Origin: Flavipsychrobacter stenotrophus
GTDB lineage: Bacteria > Bacteroidota > Bacteroidia > Chitinophagales > Chitinophagaceae
NCBI RefSeq assembly: GCF_002954265.1
Contig: NZ_PPSL01000001.1
Coordinates: forward strand, 248,001-312,000
Reading direction: 5' to 3'
DNA length: 64,000 bases
The notes below the pieces were generated by a model. The model had not been told where the DNA came from, ran no database searches, and worked only from the letters and a program-made list of their open reading frames with translations. Positions 34,516-42,870 of the stretch are shown here, one piece after another. Position numbers and translations under genes: made by a program. Within the stretch, counting starts at the first letter, position 1, and every line of letters starts with the position of its first letter.

Positions 34516-36396
34516 CTACCGCGCTATAAACACCGGCACATCTATCTTGTGTCTTACTGAATTGATGGTTTCGCCAAACAGCCAGTCTTTAGCTGTTTTA
34601 TGGCCATGGCTACCGACTACTAACAGGTCGCAGTTGTTGTCTTTTACTATGCGGGCTATTTCGGTTATACGGTTTTTAAAGCCCAATACACCGGTGGCAG
34701 TATATCCTTTCGCTTGCAGCAGGGCTACATATTCATCCATAGTAGCCCGGTCTGTCTGGGTCTCGAAGTCTTCTGCTTTATTGCCCATTACCATAGCCGA
34801 TGCGCTTTCAACCACGTGTATCAATACCAGTGAAGTGTTTTCCTTTGCCAGTTTCATTGCATACTGCAATACCTTTCCATCTTTATTACTGAAATCAAGT
34901 GCCAGTGCTACTTTATTGAAAGAGACCTGCTCTACTTCAGCCATTATATCGGCCGGGGTATGCTGGTGAATATCTTTATGGCTAGCTTTTCTTTTCAACA
35001 CAAACGGGTAGAAAATGGTTATTAATAAGACTACTGTAATGAATGTCACCGTGCCAATGATGAGGCCCTGCAACCAAATATTATTGCTATAGGCCAACCA
35101 CTGCTGCACATTCTCGGCAACCAGTTTTATGTTGAGCGATAGAATGATAACAGCTATCAACCATGATACTACTTTGGTTGTCATACTGATAGTAAACACA
35201 CCCATTTTGGCTCTGTCACTTACAAAGTGAATGAGGGGTATTACCGCAAATGCCAATTGCATGCTCAATAGCACCTGGCTGAAGACCAGCATCTCATCGA
35301 GCTTTGAATCTCCCGCGATCAATATAACTATTACCGCCGGCACTATGGCTAGCATACGGGTTATAAGTCGACGCGCTATAGGATTTAAGCGAAGGTGTAG
35401 ATAGCCTTCCATAATTATCTGACCAGCAAGGGTTCCGGTAACTGTAGAGCTTTGTCCTGCTGCTACCAGTGCAACAGCAAAAAGAATAGCAGCCCACTTG
35501 CTGCCCAGCAGCGGTGCCAACAGTTTATGTGCGTCTTGAATGGAGGCAACATTGTGCAAACCGGAGGTGTAGAATACCGTTCCCGCCAATATCAATATTG
35601 CCGCATTGACAAAAAATGCGATGTTGAGGGCGATAGCACTATCCAGAATATTAAAGCGAATAGCCTTCCTGATGGACTTTTCATCGGTGCCGATCTTGCG
35701 GGTCTGCACAAGGGCTGAATGGAGGTAAAGGTTATGCGGCATTACCGTGGCGCCTATGATACCAATGGCAATATAAAGGGCGGCGTTATTGGGTATGTGC
35801 GGTACGAGGCCCAGCGATACTTGTCCCAGATCGGGTTTGGCAAAGAAGATCTCGGTAAGGAAGCAGCCGCCTATTATGGCAATAAGCGCTATAATAAATG
35901 CCTCCATTTTGCGCATGCCCAGCTTTTGCAGGTAAAGCAGCAGAAAAGTATCGAGCAGTGTAATGAGCACGCCACCCAGCATGGGTAGTCCAAACAAGAG
36001 GTTAAGACCTATTGCCATACCGAGTACTTCTGCCAGGTCGCATGCTGCAATGGCAATTTCAGCTAGTCCGTAGAGTACATAGTTGACAAAAGGAGGATAG
36101 AGATCGCGGCTGCACTGCGCCAGGTCGCGGCCCTGCACAATACCAAGTCTGGCACTGAGTGACTGTAGTAAGAATGCCATCAGGTTGCTCATCAGCAATA
36201 CCCACAGCAGGACGTAACCAAACTGGCTGCCACCGGCAATATCTGTAGCCCAGTTGCCGGGGTCCATATAACCTACACTCACCAGGTAGGCGGGGCCAAA
36301 GAATGCAAATATTTTCTTCCACTTATTACCCGATTTCGAAGGATCTACTGATCCGTGTACGTCGTGAAGTGATTTTTCGTTTATATGATCGGTCAT
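34516..36396 (-). CDS. Nramp-family divalent metal transporter fused to a C-terminal universal stress protein domain
   Basis: Residues about 30-470 form an Nramp (MntH-type) transporter with 11 helices: the TM1 metal-site motif DPGNW is at residues 45-49 and the TM6 motif MPHNLYLHS starts at 219, so all classical Mn2+/Fe2+ ligands (Asp, Asn, Met, His) are present. Residues about 486-626 are a UspA domain beginning FNKVALALDFS and ending with GSHGHKTAKDWLFGE...VPVFIAR. This fits the ATP-binding pattern G-x2-G-x9-G, although the usual Ser/Thr after the last Gly is Glu. The fusion would put a nucleotide-binding sensor on the cytoplasmic side of a proton-coupled metal importer. It is convergent with paralogue B, with only 1 bp between stops. 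Confidence 0.92.
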   Translation of the reverse strand: MTDHINEKSLHDVHGSVDPSKSGNKWKKIFAFFGPAYLVSVGYMDPGNWATDIAGGSQFGYVLLWVLLMSNLMAFLLQSLSARLGIVQGRDLAQCSRDLYPPFVNYVLYGLAEIAIAACDLAEVLGMAIGLNLLFGLPMLGGVLITLLDTFLLLYLQKLGMRKMEAFIIALIAIIGGCFLTEIFFAKPDLGQVSLGLVPHIPNNAALYIAIGIIGATVMPHNLYLHSALVQTRKIGTDEKSIRKAIRFNILDSAIALNIAFFVNAAILILAGTVFYTSGLHNVASIQDAHKLLAPLLGSKWAAILFAVALVAAGQSSTVTGTLAGQIIMEGYLHLRLNPIARRLITRMLAIVPAVIVILIAGDSKLDEMLVFSQVLLSMQLAFAVIPLIHFVSDRAKMGVFTISMTTKVVSWLIAVIILSLNIKLVAENVQQWLAYSNNIWLQGLIIGTVTFITVVLLITIFYPFVLKRKASHKDIHQHTPADIMAEVEQVSFNKVALALDFSNKDGKVLQYAMKLAKENTSLVLIHVVESASAMVMGNKAEDFETQTDRATMDEYVALLQAKGYTATGVLGFKNRITEIARIVKDNNCDLLVVGSHGHKTAKDWLFGETINSVRHKIDVPVFIAR

Positions 36397-36588
36397 TAAA
36401 AAACACTGTTTGATGGCTATTTGTCCGGTTTGGCTTTCAGTAAGCAGTACCGTTAATAATAGCGTTGCAAATGTACGAAATAAAATTAGGCAAGACTAAT
36501 TATATGGCTTTGGTCATTCCTATTTCTATTCAAAAGAGGATAATTTATTATTTCATTCACATTATGACCGTAACAACAAAAGGTTTTA

Positions 36589-36596
36589 TAAATTTG
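36589..36596 (+). promoter_or_regulatory. -7 box (TAAATTTG) of the phosphoglucomutase gene
   Basis: TAAATTTG fits TAnnTTTG and lies 26 bp before the ATG at 36623. The -33 region is weak (TTATG). Confidence 0.5.
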
Positions 36597-36622
36597 CCGC
36601 ACATTAGAAACGAATCATACAC

Positions 36623-38026
36623 ATGGTAACTGATAAAATCAAATTTGGTACTGACGGGTGGAGAGCTATTATAGCACAGGATTTCACCGTTTACAATGTT
36701 GCAAGAGTAGCTAAGGGTCAGGCTGACTGGTTGCTGAAAGACCATAAGAATCCGACTGTTGTTGTAGGGCACGATTGCCGTTTTGCAGGTGAATTGTTTG
36801 CGGAAACTGCTGCAAGAGTGTTGTGTGCCAATGGTGTAAAGGTGTTGTTGTCTAAAGGCTTTATCAGCACACCAATGATATCTTTGGGTGTATTGAAGCT
36901 GAATGCACAGCAGGGTGTGGTGATCACAGCATCACACAATCCTCCATCATACAATGGTTATAAGCTTAAGGGAGCACACGGTGGCCCGTCAAGCCCTAAG
37001 GATATTGCTGCTGTTGAAGCATTGATACCTGAAGAAGTGACCATCCCTACAGAATCAATAGAATACTACAAAGAGAAGGGTTTGTTGGAATACATCAACC
37101 TGGAAGATATGTATGTTGACTACATCAAAACCAAGTTTGATTTTGACGCGTTGAACAAGTCTCCGTTCAAAATGGCCTATGATGCTATGTTTGGTGCAGG
37201 GCAGAATGTTATTAAGCGCCTGTTGCCCAATGCGGTATTGTTCCATTGCGACAACAACCCGGGTTTCCACGGCCAGGCGCCTGAGCCATTGGATAAGAAC
37301 CTGCAGGAAATGGCAAAAGCTATCGCTTCAACTCCTGAGTTGAAAGTAGGTCTTGCTACCGATGGTGATGCTGATCGTATTGGTTTGTATGACGAAGACG
37401 GTAAGTTTGTTGATGCACATAACATCATCTTGTTGCTCATTCACTACCTGTTCAAGTACAAGAAAATGACCGGTAAGGTAGCTATCGCTTTCTCTGTAAC
37501 AGACAGGGTAAAGAAGATGTGCGAACATTACAATATACCAGTAGAGGTTACGGCTATCGGCTTTAAGTACATCAGCGAAATAATGGTGAACGAAGACGTA
37601 TTGGTTGGTGGTGAAGAGAGTGGTGGTATTGCTGTCAAGGGGCATATCCCTGAGCGCGATGGTATCTATGATGGATTGGTTTTGTATGAATTCATGACAG
37701 AGACCGGCAAGACATTGAAGGAACTTTGTGAAGAAGTTTATGCAATAGTTGGGCACTTCGTTTACGAGCGCAACGACCTGCATGTAGAGAACAGCAAGAA
37801 GGAAGCTATAATAGCAAAGGCGCAGGCCAATGGTTATGCTAAATTCGGCAAGTACACTTTCAACCGCATTGAGACGATAGATGGTGTTAAATACCACCTT
37901 GATAACGGCGGCTGGATGATGCTGCGCGCATCGGGTACAGAACCTGTATTGCGTATCTATGCAGAAGGTAACAGCAAAGAAGAAACACTGGACATACTGG
38001 AAGAAGTGAAGAAGGAAATTCTTTAA
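36623..38026 (+). CDS. Phosphoglucomutase/phosphomannomutase family protein
   Basis: The 467-residue enzyme interconverts hexose 1- and 6-phosphates by a phosphoserine. The active-site Ser motif is TASHNPPSYNGYK near residue 107. The Mg2+ loop is TDGDADRIGL near 247. The sugar-binding loop GGEESGG is near 331 and the phosphate-binding loop RASGTEPVLRIYAE is near 440, so all four domains are complete. Glucose, mannose and glucosamine forms cannot be separated from sequence alone. It is monocistronic with its own terminator. Confidence 0.93.
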   Translation: MVTDKIKFGTDGWRAIIAQDFTVYNVARVAKGQADWLLKDHKNPTVVVGHDCRFAGELFAETAARVLCANGVKVLLSKGFISTPMISLGVLKLNAQQGVVITASHNPPSYNGYKLKGAHGGPSSPKDIAAVEALIPEEVTIPTESIEYYKEKGLLEYINLEDMYVDYIKTKFDFDALNKSPFKMAYDAMFGAGQNVIKRLLPNAVLFHCDNNPGFHGQAPEPLDKNLQEMAKAIASTPELKVGLATDGDADRIGLYDEDGKFVDAHNIILLLIHYLFKYKKMTGKVAIAFSVTDRVKKMCEHYNIPVEVTAIGFKYISEIMVNEDVLVGGEESGGIAVKGHIPERDGIYDGLVLYEFMTETGKTLKELCEEVYAIVGHFVYERNDLHVENSKKEAIIAKAQANGYAKFGKYTFNRIETIDGVKYHLDNGGWMMLRASGTEPVLRIYAEGNSKEETLDILEEVKKEIL

Positions 38027-38092
38027 AAGTGAAAACTAAAAACTGAAAAGTAAAAAGTGTAAGTTACTGATCAGGGTTTAAATATTTATTAG

Positions 38093-38130
38093 TGCGCCTT
38101 GCCTGTTTGGTAAGGCGCATTTTATTTTAT
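38093..38130 (+). terminator. Rho-independent terminator after phosphoglucomutase
   Basis: TGCGCCTT / AAGGCGCA with an 11-nt loop that can pair further, followed by TTTTATTTTA. It starts about 67 bp after the stop. Confidence 0.75.
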
Positions 38131-38189
38131 GAGAATATTTGCAATAAAGAGATCGACCGCACTGCTATGACACCCACTTTCGCTTATCT

Positions 38190-38855
38190 TTGAAACACAA
38201 CACATTCGTCGACAAATACAATCTCCCAATCGTGGTATTTACGCTTATTATTATAGTTACAACCGTATTAGTGTCATTGGCTGCATTCAATGATGCTAAT
38301 CTGCGCAGCAGGCTTATACTCTATCCGCGTATCATGAACGGCCCGTCAGAGTATTACAGGTTACTGACTTCCGGCTTTATTCATGCCGACTGGAACCACC
38401 TTATCTTTAACATGATCACCATGTTCTTCTTTGGCAGAATAGTTGAAGAAAGCATTCTAGGCGATTTTTATGGCCGCGCCGGCGGGCTTATTTACCTTAT
38501 TCTATATATGTCGGGTATTGTTATGTCTTCGGTACCTAGTGTTATCAAACACCGGAATGATAGTACATATGCTGCGCTGGGTGCATCGGGTGGTGTATCG
38601 TCAATTCTTTTCTTTGTTATCTATTTCTTTCCATGGTCCAAGATCAGTATGTACTTTATTCCTATCGGTATACCAGCTATAATATACGGAGTACTATACA
38701 CACTTTACTCTCTGTATATGTCTAAGCGTGGAAACGACAATATAGGTCATGATGCTCACCTTGGTGGTGCATTATATGGTTTTGTATTCGCGTTGATCGT
38801 TGATCCTACACACGGACAAATGTTCCTGTACCAGATACTGCACCCCGTTTTTTAA
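38190..38855 (+). CDS. Rhomboid family intramembrane serine protease
   Basis: The 221-residue protein has six helices. The catalytic Ser is in AALGASGGVSSILF near residue 133 and the catalytic His is in GHDAHLGGALYG near 189; the oxyanion region is in the WNHLIFNMITMFFFG helix near 70. Rhomboids cut transmembrane proteins. The start is uncertain: TTG at 38190 is used because no in-frame ATG lies before residue 49, but a TATCTTTG -7-like box at 38185-38192 overlaps it. A later GTG (VVFTLIII) is an alternative. Confidence 0.88.
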   Translation: MKHNTFVDKYNLPIVVFTLIIIVTTVLVSLAAFNDANLRSRLILYPRIMNGPSEYYRLLTSGFIHADWNHLIFNMITMFFFGRIVEESILGDFYGRAGGLIYLILYMSGIVMSSVPSVIKHRNDSTYAALGASGGVSSILFFVIYFFPWSKISMYFIPIGIPAIIYGVLYTLYSLYMSKRGNDNIGHDAHLGGALYGFVFALIVDPTHGQMFLYQILHPVF

Positions 38856-38860
38856 TAAAT

Positions 38861-40198
38861 CTAACGTGTTGTTTTGGTTACCACAAGTACCTGTTCGGTA
38901 GATTCCTTTACCTTGAAGCGTTCGTCAAGGCGCATGCCTGTAAGCCATATTATGCGCTTATTGCACTCCAGTACCCACACATGTTCCTTTTCGTGAATCG
39001 GCATCTTGGCTTCTATCAGTAGCTTGCTTACCTTTTTCTTTTTCATGCTCATACCCAGCGGGTACATATAGTCACCGATCTTCCACTTGCGGAGTATCAT
39101 TGGAAATTCCACCTTATTAAGGTCTATCAATGCGGTGTGTGCATCTTTGTCCAGCTGCTTAGGTTTGTCTTCAATAGCAAATGAAAAATGGTCCTTACCT
39201 GTATCAATATTGCATGGCGCGGCCTCCACCAGTATCATGTCGGTAGTTAAAGTAGGCAGGGTAGTGATGATCAGGAAGTCACGGTTCTTTATTACCCTGT
39301 GGCTGGTCGAGTTAACATAGTGACCGCTTTCTGAATCCAATAAACCAAATACATGTGGCACCTGTGCAGAATTGAATCCATAAGGATGGATCAACTCATA
39401 GACGATAGTGGCCAGCGGCTGTTTGTGGCGCAACTTCAATATAGGAATGTAGAGGTCCTGTCCTCTAAGTTCTATCAGGTTCTTTTTTTCTGCTTCAAGT
39501 GCTTTACGGTAGAGTAGTTCCGCTTCTCCAAACCTTTCTATGCTTTCGTTTACACTTGCTATTGCATTGGGGAAGCTTTCCAGCACCACGGGAAGGATAT
39601 TTAATCTTACAGCGTTGCGCAGGTAGTCGTCACTGGCGTTAGATGCATCTTCCCTGTAGCGGATCTCGTTCTGTTCGGCATAGGCTAGTATTGCGGCTTT
39701 GTTGGTAAACAGTAGTGGCCGAATGATATCATTCTGTTCCGGCAAAATGCCATGAATCCCTGCTATACCGGTACCTTTGAACAGGTTAATGAGTAGGGTC
39801 TCTACATTGTCATTGCCATGATGCGCAGTAGCTATTTTGCTGTATTTGTGTTCCTTTCTTAATTGTTCAAACCATTCGTAGCGCAGTATGCGCGCAGTTT
39901 CCTGGGTTCCTTTTTTCCACTCTTCCGAGTGTTTCTTTGTTTCAAAGCGAATGTTGTGAAAGGGGATAGTATTTACTGCGCACCAGTCCCTCACTAATTG
40001 TTCATCACCATCGGCCTCTTCACCCCTTAGTTGAAAATTACAATGTGCTACTCCAAATGCAATGTTGTTCTTCAGAAACAGTTCAGCCATTACCATAGAG
40101 TCAATGCCACCACTTACAGTGAGCAAAACACTCTCGGTAGCACCGCAAAATTTCCTGGCCGCCCAGTTATACCTGAATTGTGCTAATAGATCCATCAT
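38861..40198 (-). CDS. tilS: tRNA(Ile)-lysidine synthetase
   Basis: TilS converts C34 to lysidine in the tRNA-Ile that reads AUA. The PP-loop motif is VLLTVSGGIDSMVMAELFL near residue 25. The TilS-specific NxxR-like region RYREDASNASDDYLRNAVRLNILP is near 190, and a C-terminal substrate-binding domain continues to residue 445 (FKVKESTEQVLVV). The start is set at the ATG at 40198 (MMDLLAQF); the 14 residues before it are less likely. It is convergent with the rhomboid gene. Confidence 0.93.
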   Translation of the reverse strand: MMDLLAQFRYNWAARKFCGATESVLLTVSGGIDSMVMAELFLKNNIAFGVAHCNFQLRGEEADGDEQLVRDWCAVNTIPFHNIRFETKKHSEEWKKGTQETARILRYEWFEQLRKEHKYSKIATAHHGNDNVETLLINLFKGTGIAGIHGILPEQNDIIRPLLFTNKAAILAYAEQNEIRYREDASNASDDYLRNAVRLNILPVVLESFPNAIASVNESIERFGEAELLYRKALEAEKKNLIELRGQDLYIPILKLRHKQPLATIVYELIHPYGFNSAQVPHVFGLLDSESGHYVNSTSHRVIKNRDFLIITTLPTLTTDMILVEAAPCNIDTGKDHFSFAIEDKPKQLDKDAHTALIDLNKVEFPMILRKWKIGDYMYPLGMSMKKKKVSKLLIEAKMPIHEKEHVWVLECNKRIIWLTGMRLDERFKVKESTEQVLVVTKTTR

Positions 40199-40261
40199 TT
40201 TAATTGAAATGTTTGTATAAAAGGAGTCTACAGCAAACACTTTTTACTTTTAATTTTTAAG

Positions 40262-40576
40262 TTAATACACCAGGTCCTCGTGTGCATTCTGCAACTCGCT
40301 GTAGCTATGCATGTCTTTTGCTGCTTTTGCCTGTATCATTCCTTTCTCATAAATGCTTACTGCTTCATCTCGCTGACCAATTCGCTCCAGCAGTTTACCA
40401 AGATGGTAATAAGTAGCCACATAGCCTTCGTTATGTTCCAGGTTCTTCAGGAAGTACTTTTGTGCTTCGGCTTCATTACCTTCTTTCACATACTCCAGCG
40501 CAAGTGCATGATTCAAAAAATTATCATCAGGTGTTTCTTTCAGAAAGGCCAGGATCTTCTCTATCCGTTGGTTCAT
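40262..40576 (-). CDS. Small tetratricopeptide repeat protein, 104 aa
   Basis: Two and a half TPR units are visible: DDNFLNHALALEYVKEGNEAEAQKYF near residue 18, EGYVATYYHLGKLLERIGQRDEAVSIYEKGM near 51, and a partial end. It is a small cytoplasmic scaffold-like protein. It lies upstream of tilS on the same strand (63 bp gap), so the two may be co-transcribed. No partner is evident. Confidence 0.7.
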   Translation of the reverse strand: MNQRIEKILAFLKETPDDNFLNHALALEYVKEGNEAEAQKYFLKNLEHNEGYVATYYHLGKLLERIGQRDEAVSIYEKGMIQAKAAKDMHSYSELQNAHEDLVY

Positions 40577-40661
40577 ATACTATATCGAAATTGGACTGTT
40601 ATTGGCTGCAAATATACCGTATTTGCAGTGCCCCCATTAGTGGATCAACAAAGTATGCCAC

Positions 40662-40691
40662 AAAAAAACGGGCTGTATCCCTACAGCCCGT
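40662..40691 (-). terminator. Rho-independent terminator of the PNGase F-like gene
   Basis: On the minus strand a perfect 10-bp stem ACGGGCTGTA / TACAGCCCGT with a 4-nt loop is followed by TTTTTTT. It lies 26 bp after the stop of the T9SS protein. Confidence 0.85.
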
Positions 40692-40717
40692 CCACTTAAA
40701 CACTCATTCTCCTTATC

Positions 40718-42673
40718 TTATTTTGCAATGATTATTCTTGTCTGTAGTTTGTTGCTGCCATCAGCGTTGTCAATGAACTGTACAGTATAAACACCATTTT
40801 CAAGTGAAGATGTGTTGATCAGCTTGCTGGACTCCATGCAATTTTCAGTGATCACTACTCTGCCCAGTACATCCAGTATTCTCAATGTTCCATTCACATG
40901 GTCTATACCAGAAAGGTCTATATTCAACTGGTCTTGCGCAGGGTTAGGATAAGCATCTATAGCCATTGCCTTGGTGCCTAATTCATTTACACCTGCGGCC
41001 CATGGTGTAGCATAAAAATACTTAGTGAATCCGCAACCAAAATCATGAGCGTATGTACCGCCTGTAGTGTAGCCTGCCATAGGTATTATTGTTCCGGTCA
41101 GTTTTCTAATGAGAAATGTACCCGATGTTACACCCGATGGGTTGGCCCACCAATGCAATCCATTGCAACCAGCATCTGTTAACTCCAGCCTGTAGCAACC
41201 CGATGTGAGCGTAACTGTATCATTGTAAATAGTAGATACAAGTGCATTGGTGCGCTGTGCTACCACATTATTGCTCATATCATAGATCTTCCAGCTGGTT
41301 TCGCTTGCAGTACCAGATGTGGCCTCATTGTTGGTGGCCAATCCTAGTCTTATGGTCAATGGCCATAGAGAAGCATTTACGTACTGGCTGGTCATGGTAT
41401 TATTGGTAGCGTCTTCATCAGCAGCTCCGTTTACGCTTGCTATAGATGCGCTGAAGGTACGAGTGCCCGTTACGCCTGCTTCATCATTAAGCAGATACAT
41501 TTCCGGTAAGGTCACATCAGCTTCTTCCATTGAAGCGATAGAACCTGTCCAGTTATAAGATTGCATTGTACCGCCGGCTAGTCCGTAGCTAATGGTCATA
41601 GTAGTTATGGCAGCAGAACCGCTGTTACGCACATGTATAGTTGGTTTACCACAAATGGTGTTCTCGCGGAAGTAGTTCTCGTTATTGGACGGTGAGATGA
41701 TATCTTCCAGCGATGCATCAACTGTTCTGTTCATAGGGCCATAATAGATCATGTGCGCTTCTGTAGTATAACTCGGAGATCCACCCGCTGCGGTGTAGGC
41801 GTCAAAGTCAAGGCTGGTGTTGAAGGTACTGCCTGCGGTGATGCCCGGTAATACATTGTGGTGTGAATAAACAATAGCGCCCGGGCACCAGTTGCCTCTA
41901 TCATATACCCATGTGCCCGACTGCGGGAACAGTTCGTTACTGCCGCAATTATCTCTCCAGATAGTTTTAGTAACTGCCGCGCTGCCATTCAACATTACAC
42001 GGTAGTTTTTGGTGCAAAACTCACTACAACCTGTGTTATCAGATCCGTGGCCAGTAACGGTAAATTTCAGTTCAGCTGATTGTGTGCCGTTTGGTGCAGT
42101 TTCAGTAATAGCAGGAAAATGTGTATTGATATCCGGTGAGCCTCCGTAGCCGAAGCTACCATACCACAGGCGCTTTACACCAGTTACATTGCGCTCTGGT
42201 GTGCCCTCTATAAAAGCAAATTTTATATCTCCGGTGAATCCGCCTGAATACCCTGAAAATAGTATCCGCATAATAGCCGGACCTGTCAGTTTAGAAGCAT
42301 AAGGTGTTACATCATAAAAATAGCGCTGCTTCCAGGTAAGTGGCGTGCGTGGTGCTCCTGAGTTGGCATAAGGCGTGATCAACCTGCCCAATTCAAAAGT
42401 ATCAGTAGGTGTCATTAAAAAGTTCTGCACTGTATAATCCCAGTCGCCGCAATAAGTAGGAGAACCCGGACAAGCATACTTACCAAGCGTAAATATCATT
42501 AATACCTTACGGTAACTTGTTCCCGATGTAGGGAAGCTTATAGATGTATCGTAGTTGTTGTAATAAGAGAGTTGTACATTATTAGCTTGTACCCATGTTG
42601 TATCTCCCGGTGCTGCTTTCACACTTCCGGCTGCCAAAAAACATCCTAAAAGAATAAGTAATACTTTTTTCAT
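40718..42673 (-). CDS. PNGase F-like secreted protein with T9SS sorting domain
   Basis: With the ATG at 42673 the protein has 651 residues and a signal peptide ending SVKA. Residues about 25-320 follow the two-domain layout of peptide-N-glycosidase F (PNGase F): GDWD at 76-79, then LGRLITPYA, a DVT turn near 121, GHGSDNTGCSEFC ending at 220, and DRGNWCPG. D79 and E218 align with catalytic D60 and E206 of the flavobacterial enzyme. The position of PNGase F E118 appears to be Ser140. A beta-rich middle part (320-560) is followed by a T9SS type A tail (AYPNPAQDQLNID, LRILDVLGRVV). PNGase F removes N-glycans from glycoproteins; activity of this divergent member is uncertain. Confidence 0.75.
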   Translation of the reverse strand: MKKVLLILLGCFLAAGSVKAAPGDTTWVQANNVQLSYYNNYDTSISFPTSGTSYRKVLMIFTLGKYACPGSPTYCGDWDYTVQNFLMTPTDTFELGRLITPYANSGAPRTPLTWKQRYFYDVTPYASKLTGPAIMRILFSGYSGGFTGDIKFAFIEGTPERNVTGVKRLWYGSFGYGGSPDINTHFPAITETAPNGTQSAELKFTVTGHGSDNTGCSEFCTKNYRVMLNGSAAVTKTIWRDNCGSNELFPQSGTWVYDRGNWCPGAIVYSHHNVLPGITAGSTFNTSLDFDAYTAAGGSPSYTTEAHMIYYGPMNRTVDASLEDIISPSNNENYFRENTICGKPTIHVRNSGSAAITTMTISYGLAGGTMQSYNWTGSIASMEEADVTLPEMYLLNDEAGVTGTRTFSASIASVNGAADEDATNNTMTSQYVNASLWPLTIRLGLATNNEATSGTASETSWKIYDMSNNVVAQRTNALVSTIYNDTVTLTSGCYRLELTDAGCNGLHWWANPSGVTSGTFLIRKLTGTIIPMAGYTTGGTYAHDFGCGFTKYFYATPWAAGVNELGTKAMAIDAYPNPAQDQLNIDLSGIDHVNGTLRILDVLGRVVITENCMESSKLINTSSLENGVYTVQFIDNADGSNKLQTRIIIAK

Positions 42674-42870
42674 TTCAATTATTTGATTCAAAATTAATGA
42701 TTAAATAGCGTGGCAATTGCCGACTTTGTTCTAAATCTGACCCTCTTAGAATTAATACTACAAATTATACCAGTTCTTGTTTTGAAACAAAAAATACTTT
42801 GATATTTTGGCTAATATTTATTTCTATCAAGTATTTCAGTTACTTATGAATGTTCAATAATATTATTCGT

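Noticed and set aside
37328-37897. A 189-codon open frame antisense to phosphoglucomutase
   Set aside because: Composition is that of a shadow frame, and the sense strand carries all catalytic motifs.
38167-38193. ATG just upstream of the rhomboid gene
   Set aside because: It is in a different frame and closes after eight codons, so it cannot start the protease.
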